From Fusarium oxysporum f. sp. lycopersici 4287 (taxonomy: Eukaryota > Ascomycota > Sordariomycetes > Hypocreales > Nectriaceae), in NCBI RefSeq assembly GCF_000149955.1, contig NC_030993.1, forward strand, positions 1,030,068-1,094,067: a stretch of DNA of 64,000 nucleotides. The letters run 5' to 3'. A program made the translations under genes and the position numbers. This document shows positions 24,419 through 38,824 of this stretch, piece by piece (the first letter of the stretch is position 1; the number at the start of each line of letters is the position of its first letter). The notes under the pieces were generated by a model. It was given only the letters and a program-made list of their open reading frames with translations, was not told the origin of the DNA and searched no databases.

Positions 24419-24859
24419 TTACTTGCGGGCAAAAGGAGTGGGAGTTGGGGCCACGATGGGCTCAGTAGGAGCAGCGGGAGGGGGCTGAGGGACAGCAGGA
24501 GGAGTGGGAGCAGAAGGAGGAGGAGTAGGGGTAGGTAATGGAGTAGGAACTGTCAATAGTCAGTATAGTTCGAGTTCCACCATACGATAGTCACTTACCA
24601 CCGGGCTGCTGGCCGTTGCCAGGCACGGGCAACCAACCACCAGGTCCTCCGTTCTGACCACCGCCGTACTGGGTGTGGTTTCCAGGCTGAGTGCCATTGA
24701 TAGACGGAGGAGGGAAGAAACCCCCAGGGGCGGCCTCTGTATGAGTCTCAGTATGCTGGTCAGACAATTTGAACAAGACATATACTTACGAGGGAAAGGA
24801 AGAGCCATGGAAAGGGGAGCCACGGCGGCAATGGCAAAAGTGATGAAACCAGTCTTCAT
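24419..24859 (-). CDS. small secreted proline/glycine-rich protein
   Basis: 112-aa predicted secreted protein of unknown role. Minus-strand exons 24859-24790, 24736-24599, 24549-24419; both introns have GTAAGT donors and TACAG/GACAG acceptors, and frame is kept. N-terminus MKTGFITFAIAAVAPLSMA is a classical signal peptide with likely cleavage before LPFPQ. The mature part is Gly/Asn/Gln-rich, with two N-glycosylation sequons (NGT, NHT), followed by a Pro/Thr/Ala-rich tail of repeated PTP units ending FARK. No cysteines are seen in the mature region, so it is not a disulphide-rich effector type. Possible wall-associated or structural protein; low complexity makes homology calls unreliable. Confidence 0.8.
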
Positions 24860-26315
24860 TTTGGCGGTTTGTTTAAGGTAGTGACAGAAAAAGTTGTTTG
24901 ATCTGAGCAAGAGAAAGAATGGTAACGACTTCAAGTCTTTATAACGAACGAGGCCAGCTCAAACAACTAGGATATAAGATAAAGATAACTTGTTGGGTCA
25001 CAGACCAGGACGATGTTGTCAAGAATAGAGAAGAAATGATGGGTTGGAATGCTCAAGAACCTGTTTTTTGACGAGATTGTAGGCGGTGTTATATATCTGT
25101 TGCTACAGCGGGCCACTTTCCCCCTTGGTAGCTCTGCACATCTTTACTGTGATGGAGGAATATGCCGAGAGACCCTTGAGTGATCAGCCATGAGTCAAGT
25201 TAGGTGATGGAATGTGAAAAATTGAGAGGCTAGGATGGTGCGTATGAGTTGACCGACTCTCCACAGTGCTGGTAGCCTTGAGCGAACCGGTATGGCCGAT
25301 GGAGGACCGGTAGTTGGGGATAGTCTGTATCGTCTTGATGAAGCTTACATGGGTGGGTACGGAAGGGTAAAAGCTTGTCTGGTCTCGGATGTTTCTCTGC
25401 TGAATGCTTGGACGGGTATTGATATATATCAAATTGCTGCATTTTATGTGAATATACTATGATTTTATGCTTAACAACTCTAATTGTTCTTCAATTATCT
25501 GTTTGTATCTATACTAATATCGCCTTTCTTTATTTAGATATCTTATAACCTTGCTTGCAATACTCTTGATTCATGATCAACACTGTTACAGGATGACATC
25601 TTTCCAAAAACAAGAGGTATCCCGTCTCCATAATTGAACCCACAGGCTTCTAACAAACGACGCGTAACGCAAAGAAACAATGTGAAGACCCATCTCCACC
25701 AGTCCCTACGGAGAATTCACCTCCAGTAAAACACATGCCCCACAGCCTATTCCCCGACAGCCAGCACCGTTTGTTTCAAGTCTCAACTCTCCCTATTTTC
25801 TCCACCACCAATCATTGTCTAAAATACAGTACGTGCGATAACTGAGGCTCTTTTGTTCTGCAGGTACGTGTGTTGCAGCGCAGATCCTTCTCCAACAAGG
25901 TTCTCTATGCGATATCAAGGAGGTTGACGACGCGGCCTGCAAAGCTTGGGGCTGGGGTCGAGATCCAGTGGAGTTGACTTCTGAGGGATGAGATAAAATT
26001 GTGGGATTTGTGAGAGCGTATCTTTGTCTTTATTTTACGGTTTCATCGTTCGTATTGCCGAGCAACAGTACAGTGTTGAGCAAGATTGAGTCGACAAAGT
26101 TCGATTGTAACCCCAATATCTCTAATCCTTCAGAAACCAATCGTCCTCGCTGTCTATGTCGTATGCTTTATACATATCATCTGAGCAGTTAATCGCCATG
26201 TAACAAAAGTTTAGCATCGCTGCTTGACGAACCTCCCATCATGTTGAACCGTGGGTATTTTCTTCCTCAATCAACCTTTCTGTCCGGAATATTCCATCTC
26301 TTATCATTTCGCCTC
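24860..26315. other. intergenic, promoter side of the secreted gene
   Basis: 1.46 kb. Left part is the upstream region of the secreted Pro-rich gene (-); right part holds the 3' end of the Apd1-like gene (-). Only short, non-conserved frames seen. Confidence 0.35.
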
Positions 26316-27583
26316 TCACCAACTCATGACGCCTCGACCACGATCAAATCCACCTCGTAGCTGACGCTCAGGCTTGACCACCTTGCCTCTCAAGACTGTA
26401 TACCGGATCAAGTTCTCACAATCTTCAGGCATGACACGTGCCAACCAGATACCCTGCGATGCGCCCACACTCTCCTCTGCTGAACCGTTCGAACCATTGC
26501 CGTTCTTTTCAACGCCATTTGTGCCATTCTGCTGCTCAGGAACCGGATCATCCAGACCAAACGCATTCGGCCGTCGGTAGATCATGACGTTGGCAGAGTA
26601 CTTGTGTCCTCCCACATGGCTGATGTAGTAGATACCAACACCGCCAGGCCTCTCATCATGCAAGTCTCGATACAGACCCAACGGCCTTAGCTGGCGCTCA
26701 AACTCTTTCCTGAGAATCGGCGCACTCTGTGCACAACGCACATCGCGTGTTCGATGACTGCACATGAGGATTACAGCGTTGTGAGGGCAGTCCTTCAGAG
26801 AGACACCCGGGATCCCGGCGGCCGGGTTGGGAGACGGAAGAGAGGCCGGGAGCGGCGTGGGGTGAAGGGGAGAAGTGCTAGTCGGTGCCCGGTTGATAAC
26901 TTCGGTAACAATCTGAGGCACACTGAGAGGGTGAACATTCTGAATAAGCTTGAAGGCTGGCAGTAGTAAAAGGGTTGTGGGCTCAGAGTAGTCATCTGTG
27001 TCGTGAGGAGTCGGCATATTGGATGCCGAAAGCTTGAGTTTCTGTGATTGTTAGCGCCGCAATCATCAGCTTGATGAGTGGTGATATGAGGCAAAATACC
27101 CTCGTCTCATACATCAACTCATATGAGATAAAGACTCACCCCATTCGCAGGCTCGGTCGCCTTAGAAAAAGCCTCCATTACACTCCCCTTTTCATCCGCC
27201 ACATCCCTCACCCAATCCGTCTTGCCTGTTCCGACAAGGAGATGCGTACTCCAAGGCTCGACAAGTCCATACAGCACATCCTCCTCCTCAATCTTGAAGC
27301 CTCTAGGATACCTCACGGAGCAGTTTTCACAGTCGTGCAGACATTCCTCGCCGTCTACTTTTGGATCCGTCTTGGCAAAAAGCTCCGAAGACGAGGGCTT
27401 GCTATCCTGTTTTGCAGATCCTCCGCCGAGCATGGAGCCCATGAGGTTCTTTAGTGAGAGGGCCATTCTTTGCTTCGCGGGCTTGTGCTGCGGAAGCCAG
27501 GACGGTGTAGCGGCTGTTATGGAGGTTGAAGGTGAGGTAAAGGGAGGGGGATTGTCGTGTGTGGATGAGGATGATAAGGTCAT
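26316..27583 (-). CDS. APD1: Apd1/Aim32-type [2Fe-2S] sucrase/ferredoxin-like protein
   Basis: Thioredoxin-like ferredoxin family protein; yeast Apd1 is cytosolic and binds a [2Fe-2S] cluster through two Cys and two His. Minus-strand exons 27583-27140 and 27041-26316 give 389 aa (98-nt intron, GTGAGT donor, GCTAAC branch). The expected ligands are visible: CSHRTRDVRC (C-x8-C, about residues 242 and 251) and HVGGHKYSANV (H-x3-H, about 290 and 294). An N-terminal CLHDCENCSVRYP segment resembles the N-terminal Cys region of Apd1. The C-terminus ends in VMSW; the terminal Trp, which Apd1 also has, is a feature of this family. A low-complexity insert (NGTNGVEKNGNGSNG) separates the core from the final GIWLARVMPEDCENLI block. 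More Apd1-like than Aim32-like because no mitochondrial presequence is obvious. Confidence 0.87.
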
Positions 27584-28393
27584 GTTGTAATAAGAGATCT
27601 TTCGGTAGATTTTAGGGCCGTTGACGTCTCCAGATGCCGTAGGTTCGGTTCGGAATGGGACAGTTTGATTGGCACTGATCCACTTGAATAATTAATTGGT
27701 AATGGATATACCAGCAACCTTTTGGAGATGTTACTGATTGATAATCAGATGATCGATCAGATAATTATACGCTGTAGCCAAATAATTACCTCCCTAGGTA
27801 CTGAAATGGGGGATGATTTAAATGATGGTATCGTTTTCTTCTTCTCTGCATTACCAATATCGAGTCTCCTACGGCTTCAAATAACCCAACATTTCGCTTT
27901 ATTCTTTCGCTCTTTTGCCTCTCCCGCCTATCTCCGATCACCGAGCCTGGTAACATGGGCACGTCATTAGATTGCATCGGCTCCCACAAAAAAGTTATCA
28001 GATCCTGTCATTTTCAACCGTCAAGGTTCATCAAACCCCGGTCTCCAATTTCAGCTCTGACGAACCCCAGCATTGATTACAACATTTGTACAAGAAAAAC
28101 AATTCTTTAGACTGGCCAGTAGCCCCAGGTTTCTCTCATTCTTTACATAAGAATGATTAAGGTTTTAATTAAACTCAAGATTGAGATGTAACGGTCGTGT
28201 CAAGATCCGAAAACTATCCTCCGTCAAAAATCTCTGTCCTCGCGTCATTCAGCCCACTCATGTTCCTCAAAAATCATCAAAAGAAACATGCTATGGGGTA
28301 GCCAATTCAAATAATACAAAATGCTTAGCTATAGCTGCTTATAGCTTTCCCATCCCTAATGGTCGCCTCTGCCTGTCATCTGCTTTTCAATGC
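27584..28393. other. intergenic
   Basis: 810 bp, AT-rich, upstream of the Apd1-like gene (-) and downstream of the acyltransferase gene (-). No ORF or RNA gene recognised. Confidence 0.35.
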
Positions 28394-30798
28394 TTACGCG
28401 TTCTTCTTTCTAGCCTCATCGTAGCCCTCCTCTTCACTGTCGTCATCCTCGTCGTCACCCTCTGTCCTTTCTTGATCTGTCTTATGTCGCCTATTCTTCA
28501 TCGCCTCTCGAATCTTGCGACTCGCCTCATCAAATCCACCTGAAGAGTCCAACGTGGTGAACCCACTGATAGGGAACCCACCAGATCCGAACCCACCCCC
28601 GCTGCTGCTTGATCTCGACCTGCTACGGGCTCTGGAAGGCGGTCGTGTAGAGAAGATGCCCACGTGACCAATATTGCTGAAAGAATCGTTGCGCGGGAGG
28701 GCTCGGCTAGACTGTGTCGTGCTTCGTCGCGACAGAGCTGGTGGGGTCTCGGGCTCATAGCCAGTACTGGACTGATCGCTGTCTCTGCGGCGATATGCCT
28801 TAGGGGATGTGGATGAGCCACCCTCGGCTTTGTACAGGTCGGGCACAAGTCGTGCCTTTTCAAAGTCATCAAACATCTCAGGCCCCAGCGTGTTGATGAC
28901 ATCCGTTACCTGAGCGCTCAGCTCGGCTCGTCGTTCTCGTAGCTTGTGGATGTTGTAGTTGGAGGTTGGTGTCAAGCAGAGGAGTAGTGGACGCAGAGAC
29001 TTGAAGATATCCATACCAACCTCACCAAAACGCAGTGATGCAAAAGTGATACCAACCATGAAGGGCCACAATGCGAAATAAACCACCAGCAGCGGTACGC
29101 TCTCAGGAACATAACCCCAGAGACGGTCTTGCCACACCTTGAAAGTTATGATGGCCGAGTAAATATGGTAGAGAGTGGGTGCAAAACCGATTGCCACAAG
29201 GATCTTCCAAGTCGCCATGACATCGCGGCCGCGAATCTTGACTGTTGAGCCCGCCAGAGCTGTCTTGGCCTTCTGTCGGCTGATGATCTTGGTCGCTACG
29301 AAGACAGGCGAGAAGAGAATCAAACCTGGCAATGTACAAATGAAGAGGAAGAGTAGTTTGATTGATCGGTAGATGAAAAGGAATATGACCTTGATCATGT
29401 TCATCTTGGCATACTGGACTTGGTGGTCTTTTAGGTTGAGGTACCGCAATTGAGAGTTGTACTCTTTGACTGCGGCAGACAAGGACGTGATGCGCTCATC
29501 GTTCTTGTATCGCTCATATCCCATGCATAATCTGCGGTTAAGCTCGATCACTACGGGAAGTGGAAGCTTCTTGCCGGTGGGGTTGTAGAGTCGACGAGCG
29601 GCCTGGATCACCATGAGTGTGTCGTAGTCGGGTGCAGAGACGGTGACAGAGTTCAGAGCCTGATAGACTGTGTCAAGAACTTGGCCAATGGCTTCACGAC
29701 GTTGGTTGTTGCAGTAGAGCTCAACGAGGTGACGAGGAATCTCAAAGGGAGCACCGAACTCAACAACCGCACGTGAGCGGAACTTGTGGGCATGGAAGTA
29801 ATTCATTCCCACAGGTACGATCTTAAGGCCGCAATCGGGATCTTGGGCCAGAGTTCCAAGGGCCATGATAGCGACACCAGCCTTGAGAGGTAGAAGTTCA
29901 GTGCGATCATGGCTACCGCCCTCGGGGAAAATACCAACACAGCCGCCATTGCAGAGACGAGAAAAGACTGCCTCGTAAACTTTGGTCTGGTCAATGTGAG
30001 GTGCCAACTTGAACTTGGTGCCCTCGTAACCTGGAGCAGGACCCTTCACGTCCTTGTTGGTGAAGTTCCCATCTTTGTCGATATCGTCACGACCTGTGAG
30101 TTGTTGCAAAGCGATCTTGCCCTTAAAAGGTCGCTTGACACGGATCTCTTCAGGACCGATAATCTGGGAAATATCGACACTGGCGCCACTGGTGTTCTTG
30201 GTTGAGGGGAGGAAGAGCATGCCCTGAACCTCACCCTCTCCCTCTCCGAATTTTGTACCGATACCTCGAACAAGAGTTGGGTCGTTGATAGGATCTGGGA
30301 GGTAGATGGTGCCAGTAGCTGGTTTGGCAGCATCTTGAGCGCGACCGACGGGAACCGAGCCAACTTGTCGCGAGCCCCATCCGATGAAGCCGTGAACTGA
30401 CTTTTGGGCAATGAGGAGGGACGCTCGCCGCTTAGCTTCGTTACGGAGGGTACGTTGAAGGATAATCGCATCGACGAACTATTGCAAGTTAGTAATTGGT
30501 CTTGTCTTGTACAACATATTCCTGGTGCGCTCTATCTTTAACCACGAGCTCCCCCAGATTATGCACAACTAACCTGATTGGCATGTGGCGCGGCGACGAA
30601 CAGAACAGGGCCAGTCTGAGGAACACGCCAGGCACCTCGAGGCACAACTTCTCGGAAGAACATATCGACGATGTTGCCGACGGTATATAGGAACATATCG
30701 TACTTCCAGTTCACCATAGGGTAGAGCTCCTTCTGCGGGGTTGGGTTCGTCGCGGACTGCGGCGCTGCCGCGTCCTTTGTCCCGGCATGTTTAGACAT
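28394..30798 (-). CDS. glycerol-3-phosphate / DHAP acyltransferase (Sct1/Gpt2 type)
   Basis: First acylation step of glycerolipid synthesis at the ER: acyl-CoA plus glycerol-3-phosphate (or DHAP) gives lysophosphatidate. Minus-strand exons 30798-30574 and 30478-28394 give 769 aa; the intron (GTTAGT donor, ACTAAC branch) splits the active-site block PHANQ|FVD. Acyltransferase motifs include VAAPHANQFVD (residues 70-78), GCVGIFPEGGSHDRTELLPLKAG and IVPVGMNYFHAHKFRSRAVVEFG. Hydrophobic segments follow at about 430-470 and 505-560. The C-terminal 200 residues are Ser/Arg-rich and acidic at the very end (DDEDDDSEEEG), resembling the phosphorylated tail of yeast Sct1/Gpt2. The two yeast paralogs cannot be told apart here, so no symbol is given. 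Confidence 0.92.
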
Positions 30799-32640
30799 TG
30801 CGGGCTTGCGCGGAAGAGCCCAGCGTTATTGAAACAGGTGCGCGAAACGATATTTCGAAGTCGAGCTGTGGATAGATATTATACAATAAAAATTTCGACA
30901 GAGCTAGACAAGCGAGTTGTAATCGATGTGAGGGGCGGCGGGCCTCAGTTATGGAGCGAACACAGGATGGACGGTCAGACGGAAATATGACGAGAGATGA
31001 TATATACAAATGCTCGGTGGTGTTGGTTCTATAAAGAGGTCTGCATTCCTGGAACGACAAGGGTGAAGGATATGGAAGAAGATGCAGGATGGAGATGGAA
31101 ATGGAAATGGAGAAACAGCTGGGGCTGCTGGGGTTGGGAACAGAATGTACTGCACCTCCTCAAGGAGGGGAAGGTACGTGATGGAGGGAGAGGTGTCTGC
31201 CCAGTAAGGAAAGGCTGGTTTTAAAGCTGACAAGCTATGATCTTCAATAGGATGAGTTAAAAACCACGGCACTTTACATATCTCTTTGGCACATCACAAT
31301 TGGTTCCTTTTCTCGAGTTTTTTTTTCTTTGCTGTTGCTGTACTGTCTTTGTCGTCTACCAGCTTCCTTTTTAGTTACAATCGCCCGCTCGCAATCCCTT
31401 CTGACGACCGAGGATATATACTTCCAAGCCCTATGGACTATAGTCTGCGGCGCAAACCCCGTACCAACCCGTACTCGCACTCGGCGCTTTTCCCCTGCAA
31501 ACTGTTTATCATCACTCCACTTACATCGGAGATCCGGTGCGGTACGGTACGGGATGGTGCAGGTTGTAAGGAGCACCAGGCAATCAGTATAGCATCAAAG
31601 ACATTGTTGAACCCGAGCATGCCGGTCACAAGCCACAAATAACGGTTCTGCATGAACAGTACAACAATATTTACTGTCAAGAGCTTCAATCTCTAGGAAG
31701 CAGTCATTAAACTGCATCAAGAACAAATATATGTACCGTCCCATGGCCTCCTTTGCCCTGCCGAGAGATCACAAGCCCGAGTCACCTATCCATCAATCAC
31801 AAGTTAATTCACACCACTATCGTCACCACCCCAGCCACTGATAGTTTGTTCAACCCCGGAACCATCCGCTCCATCACGCTACAGTGCCTCTCCATATGGG
31901 TCCTTTACCGAATTCTCTTTGCGAATTTCCGAGAAACATCAACAAGGAAGAGAAAAACGCATCCGTGCGCCCGTATTCACATGTCAATTGTTGACTCTTT
32001 ATCAAGGAGTCTCCATCATTACGGTCACAAAAGGTCTAGAGATTAAAATATGTTGAAAACAAGTAAAACCTGCTTGGCGTAAATCTTGTCTATATCAGCC
32101 AAGTCCCAACAAAAATGTCAAGTCAAGTGGTGTCAATGCAGTTGAGACCTCTAATGCACGCACCATCAAAACGAGGGGTGTGCACTCTGCAGCTTAGGTA
32201 CCTATAAAATCGCCGTGCCTCCCAACCCGTAAGACCGTCTGCTCATCCCGGGGCCGAAGGGATCTTTAGATTTCGATAGAAGAGAATAGACGAGATGCTG
32301 GGTTGGGTATTCTAGACCTACAGCTGCACAATGTTACACATCTTTCCCCAAACCCCTGCTTCAATATGCAATCGTGATGTGTTATGCTGCAACTACCGTC
32401 ACTGTTCATATTTTGGTCGTAGGCTTAGGGTAGGTACCATTTTTCACCACAAGTACACCTAATGCATCATGGATGGTCATGTGCTGGAAGTTGTCGCGAT
32501 GTTTGAAAGCCGTTATTGGTATTGGTAACTTGATGGTACCGAACTATGGGTAATTAAACGTCTTCTCACGCCTTGGTAACCCGAACTCATCAAAAGCAAC
32601 GCTGAGAAATATCCAAGTCCAGTCCAATGGCCTTGAGCAC
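30799..32640. other. intergenic, acyltransferase upstream region
   Basis: 1.84 kb. Purine-rich plus-strand sequence near 31,060-31,160 is the CT-rich leader of the minus-strand acyltransferase. Beyond that there are only unconvincing short frames. The right end is the 3' side of ETP1. Confidence 0.4.
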
Positions 32641-34805
32641 TTAGCGTTTCCCACGTCGCCGGCTCTTCTTCTCTGGTACACTTGCGCTGCCGCCTTCTAG
32701 CTCGCCCTCCTCAATCTTGCCCTCATTTTCCAACTCTTTCAATTTCTCTTGCCCCGATATAAACATGCTTAGATCGCGATTCATCTCTTGAAGGTCAGCA
32801 TTCTCTCCTTTGAGTTTCTCCAACTCTTTTACTATTGCTTCGTGGTCGCTGTTGAGATGCTCAATCCGCTTCATCAGTCCCTCGTTCAAACGTTTTTCCT
32901 CTTGGAGAGATTTGCCAAGGTTGCGTGCTAACGTTTCGCTCTTGCTCGCCTTGTTACGCTCTCGAGCAAGTTGCTTCTCTAGCTCTGGTATCGTTTCCTG
33001 GCTGAGGGTTGTATACTTTTCATCGAGCACTGTCAGCTTTTCCATAGCCTTTGAGGCTTGTGCTGCAGCTTCCTCGGCCGCAGCAGAAGCTTTCGAGGCC
33101 TTATCGACGGTCTTGCTGATCAGTTCTTCATAGTATGCCCTTTGAGATTCCAGTTGACTCGTGACCAGATGCGTGTACTCCAGACCAATGCTGTCCAGCT
33201 TGGCTCGAGGAACAACATCCTCTTCCTCCAAATGACCGACTGACCTATTTCTCGAAGGAAGTTCCACAACCTTCCCATCACCTTTATCTCGTATCAGTCG
33301 ATGAACCCACATGTCTCCAGCGTAGTCCCAGACATGCTGTGTTTCCAGCTCCAGAGCAAAACAATGAGCTGTCTCTTTCCAGTGATCTTTTGCATGGCCA
33401 CCTTTGTATCGGCCACAGCCCACGTAGCCGCAAATTAAACAAATCCATAGATCATCTGTGCAATCGCAGATGCTGCAGAGATTCGAGACTCCAGACCCAA
33501 ATGGCTGTGAATGAGGCCCCGAAAGATCTGATTCTGAGGTGGGTGAGGTGTTTGTGAATCGGCAGACAGGACACCCAGCACCTTTCCAATTTTGGAGGCA
33601 TGTACAGTGGAACACATGAGAGCATGGTATTGTCATCAACCCATTTGTCTCATCCATGCGTTCCAAGCATACAGGGCAAGTTGGCAATTCCACGAGATTC
33701 GGTGTCGGTGGAGGAAACGGTCTGAGGCTGCTTGACATGCCAGCCGGTGAGGATAGGGGGGAAAGAGCCGCGCTTGATTTTCTTCGTGTTGGTGTTTCGA
33801 ATGTTATACTCTTGACAAAAACTACATGGCAGATTTGAGGCTGCGTCATTGTTAGAGATAGGCGTAGAGAAACTGGATGCTTTGGTCACTTACTTCCACA
33901 GTATTAAAGACCTTTCCATCGAACTCTCTCCGCCATTGCTTGGCCCGAAAATTGTCTCGGAACTTGAGCAAGACAAGATATCTGTTCATCCGCGATGTCA
34001 TGACCATACGACAATGACTGATATCTCCCCTCCATTTTTCTCCAACGAAACCCATCAGGTCACCTGGCGACATATACGCCGGGACTGCTGGTATACAAAG
34101 AGTTGTGCAGTCGGTATCCTTTGAGCCGCTTGCTTCAGTTTCTTGATGATTCGCCTCGATGAGCCCGGAAGTCTCGTCTTCTTCTCTGTAAAAGTGTACG
34201 ACTCCCCAGCCGAGCTCAGTATTTTTTGTCTCGAGAGGAAGAAACTCGGCTTTTGTCGCTGTACCGGCTCCCCCGAATGTTGGCCCCAGTGAAGGAGCCG
34301 CAGAAGGGCCGCTTCGGGTCGTCTCGCCTGCCATTGCGTGCCCAGTCCTAAGGTCGACCGTCTCGAGGCTAACACGGCCAAACCGCCAGTCTCTAACTGC
34401 GTTCTGTGGATGTATCGCGACACTTGAGTTCGGAGGCGGAAAGCTGTTAGCTCGCTCGAGCCACTGTCTCTCGGTTACAATCTCGATTTTCCGTCCGGAG
34501 TCTTTGACCGATGGCCTCGCAGCTGCGCCACAATCTATTATACCGAGATTCGACGAGGGCGAGTTTTGCCCCGTAAGAGTGTATGGAGTTGCGTGGTTCG
34601 CTGAGTCGTGCTGGGGATCTATAGATCTCGATACTTTATAAGTGGTTCGTCGGTCTGGTCGCGGATGGGATGGAAAGTCGTCGAAGACACTCGCTTCAGG
34701 AGACGGAAGCCAAATTTCGTCTTGAGCCTTAGCTGCTGATGTTGCAGCGACCGGATCAGGAGTCGGATAAAGCTCGAATTTGAGGTGATAGAAGTAAGAC
34801 GGCAT
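32641..34805 (-). CDS. ETP1: RING + ZnF-UBP protein, Etp1/BRAP2 homolog
   Basis: Cytosolic probable ubiquitin ligase; yeast Etp1 acts in ethanol tolerance and catabolite-regulated degradation, and animal BRAP2 in Ras/MAPK signalling. Minus-strand exons 34805-33894 and 33840-32641 give 703 aa; intron with GTAAGT donor and TCTAAC branch. Order of domains: N-terminal PSYFYHLKFELYP and a BRAP2-type region up to about 305, RING at about 359-397 (CPVCLERMDETNGLMTIPCS...FHCTCL...GCPVC), ZnF-UBP at about 420-490 (CSICDCTDDLWICLICGYVG, GGHAKDHWKETAHCFAL), then a long coiled coil at about 540-670 and a basic tail KKSRRRGKR. The domain order is specific to this family. ATG 34805 was chosen over a TTG extension. 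Next gene upstream is polyubiquitin on the same strand. Confidence 0.94.
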
Positions 34806-35373
34806 AGCCTGATGTATCAGTCTGCGGTTGAACCGCTCGCTCGAGAAAGATGCACAAAGTCTTGGTCGCAAACTCAGGTTGATCTAGGTATAGAGTGAAG
34901 TGTATCGTTTGTTACTAAGGAGGCCAAAATAGATGATGATGAAAGGGTCGATGTTTGTAAATCATCATATGCCTGGGTGTGACAGTGACGACGACGAAGA
35001 GGCCTGACTTGGTGGGTACACGAGTATTTAAAGAGGAAAGATTTAAACTTGCAACTTGCGGCTCATGAGCTCTATGTCGGCCCCACCCATCATGAGCTGG
35101 CTGCACCGTGGAGTACCCGACAACTGAGGGGCAACTCCACACAGCGTCAACAACACTTACATGGCAAAACATGGAACATCACAATGAACAAGCGAGTCAG
35201 AAGAGATGACAAATAGTCAAGTAGACTTCAATAGAGTCTATTAGCACCTTGCAGAATATTCGCAAGGGCAAAAACTACATAATAATCATGACAGGCCTAG
35301 AAGTTGCCTGATCTCGAATTCAATGCCAGTCCCTAACGCCGTCATAAAATCCATCACCGTTCGTTGGAATCGC
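34806..35373. other. ETP1 promoter / polyubiquitin 3' side
   Basis: 568 bp separating two minus-strand genes. Should hold the ETP1 promoter and polyubiquitin terminator. No distinct motif noted. Confidence 0.4.

Positions 35374-38824
<3,451 letters not shown>

Noticed and set aside
26754..27454. Open frames on the plus strand opposite the Apd1-like gene
   Set aside because: Shadows of the Apd1-like exons and intron; no independent support.
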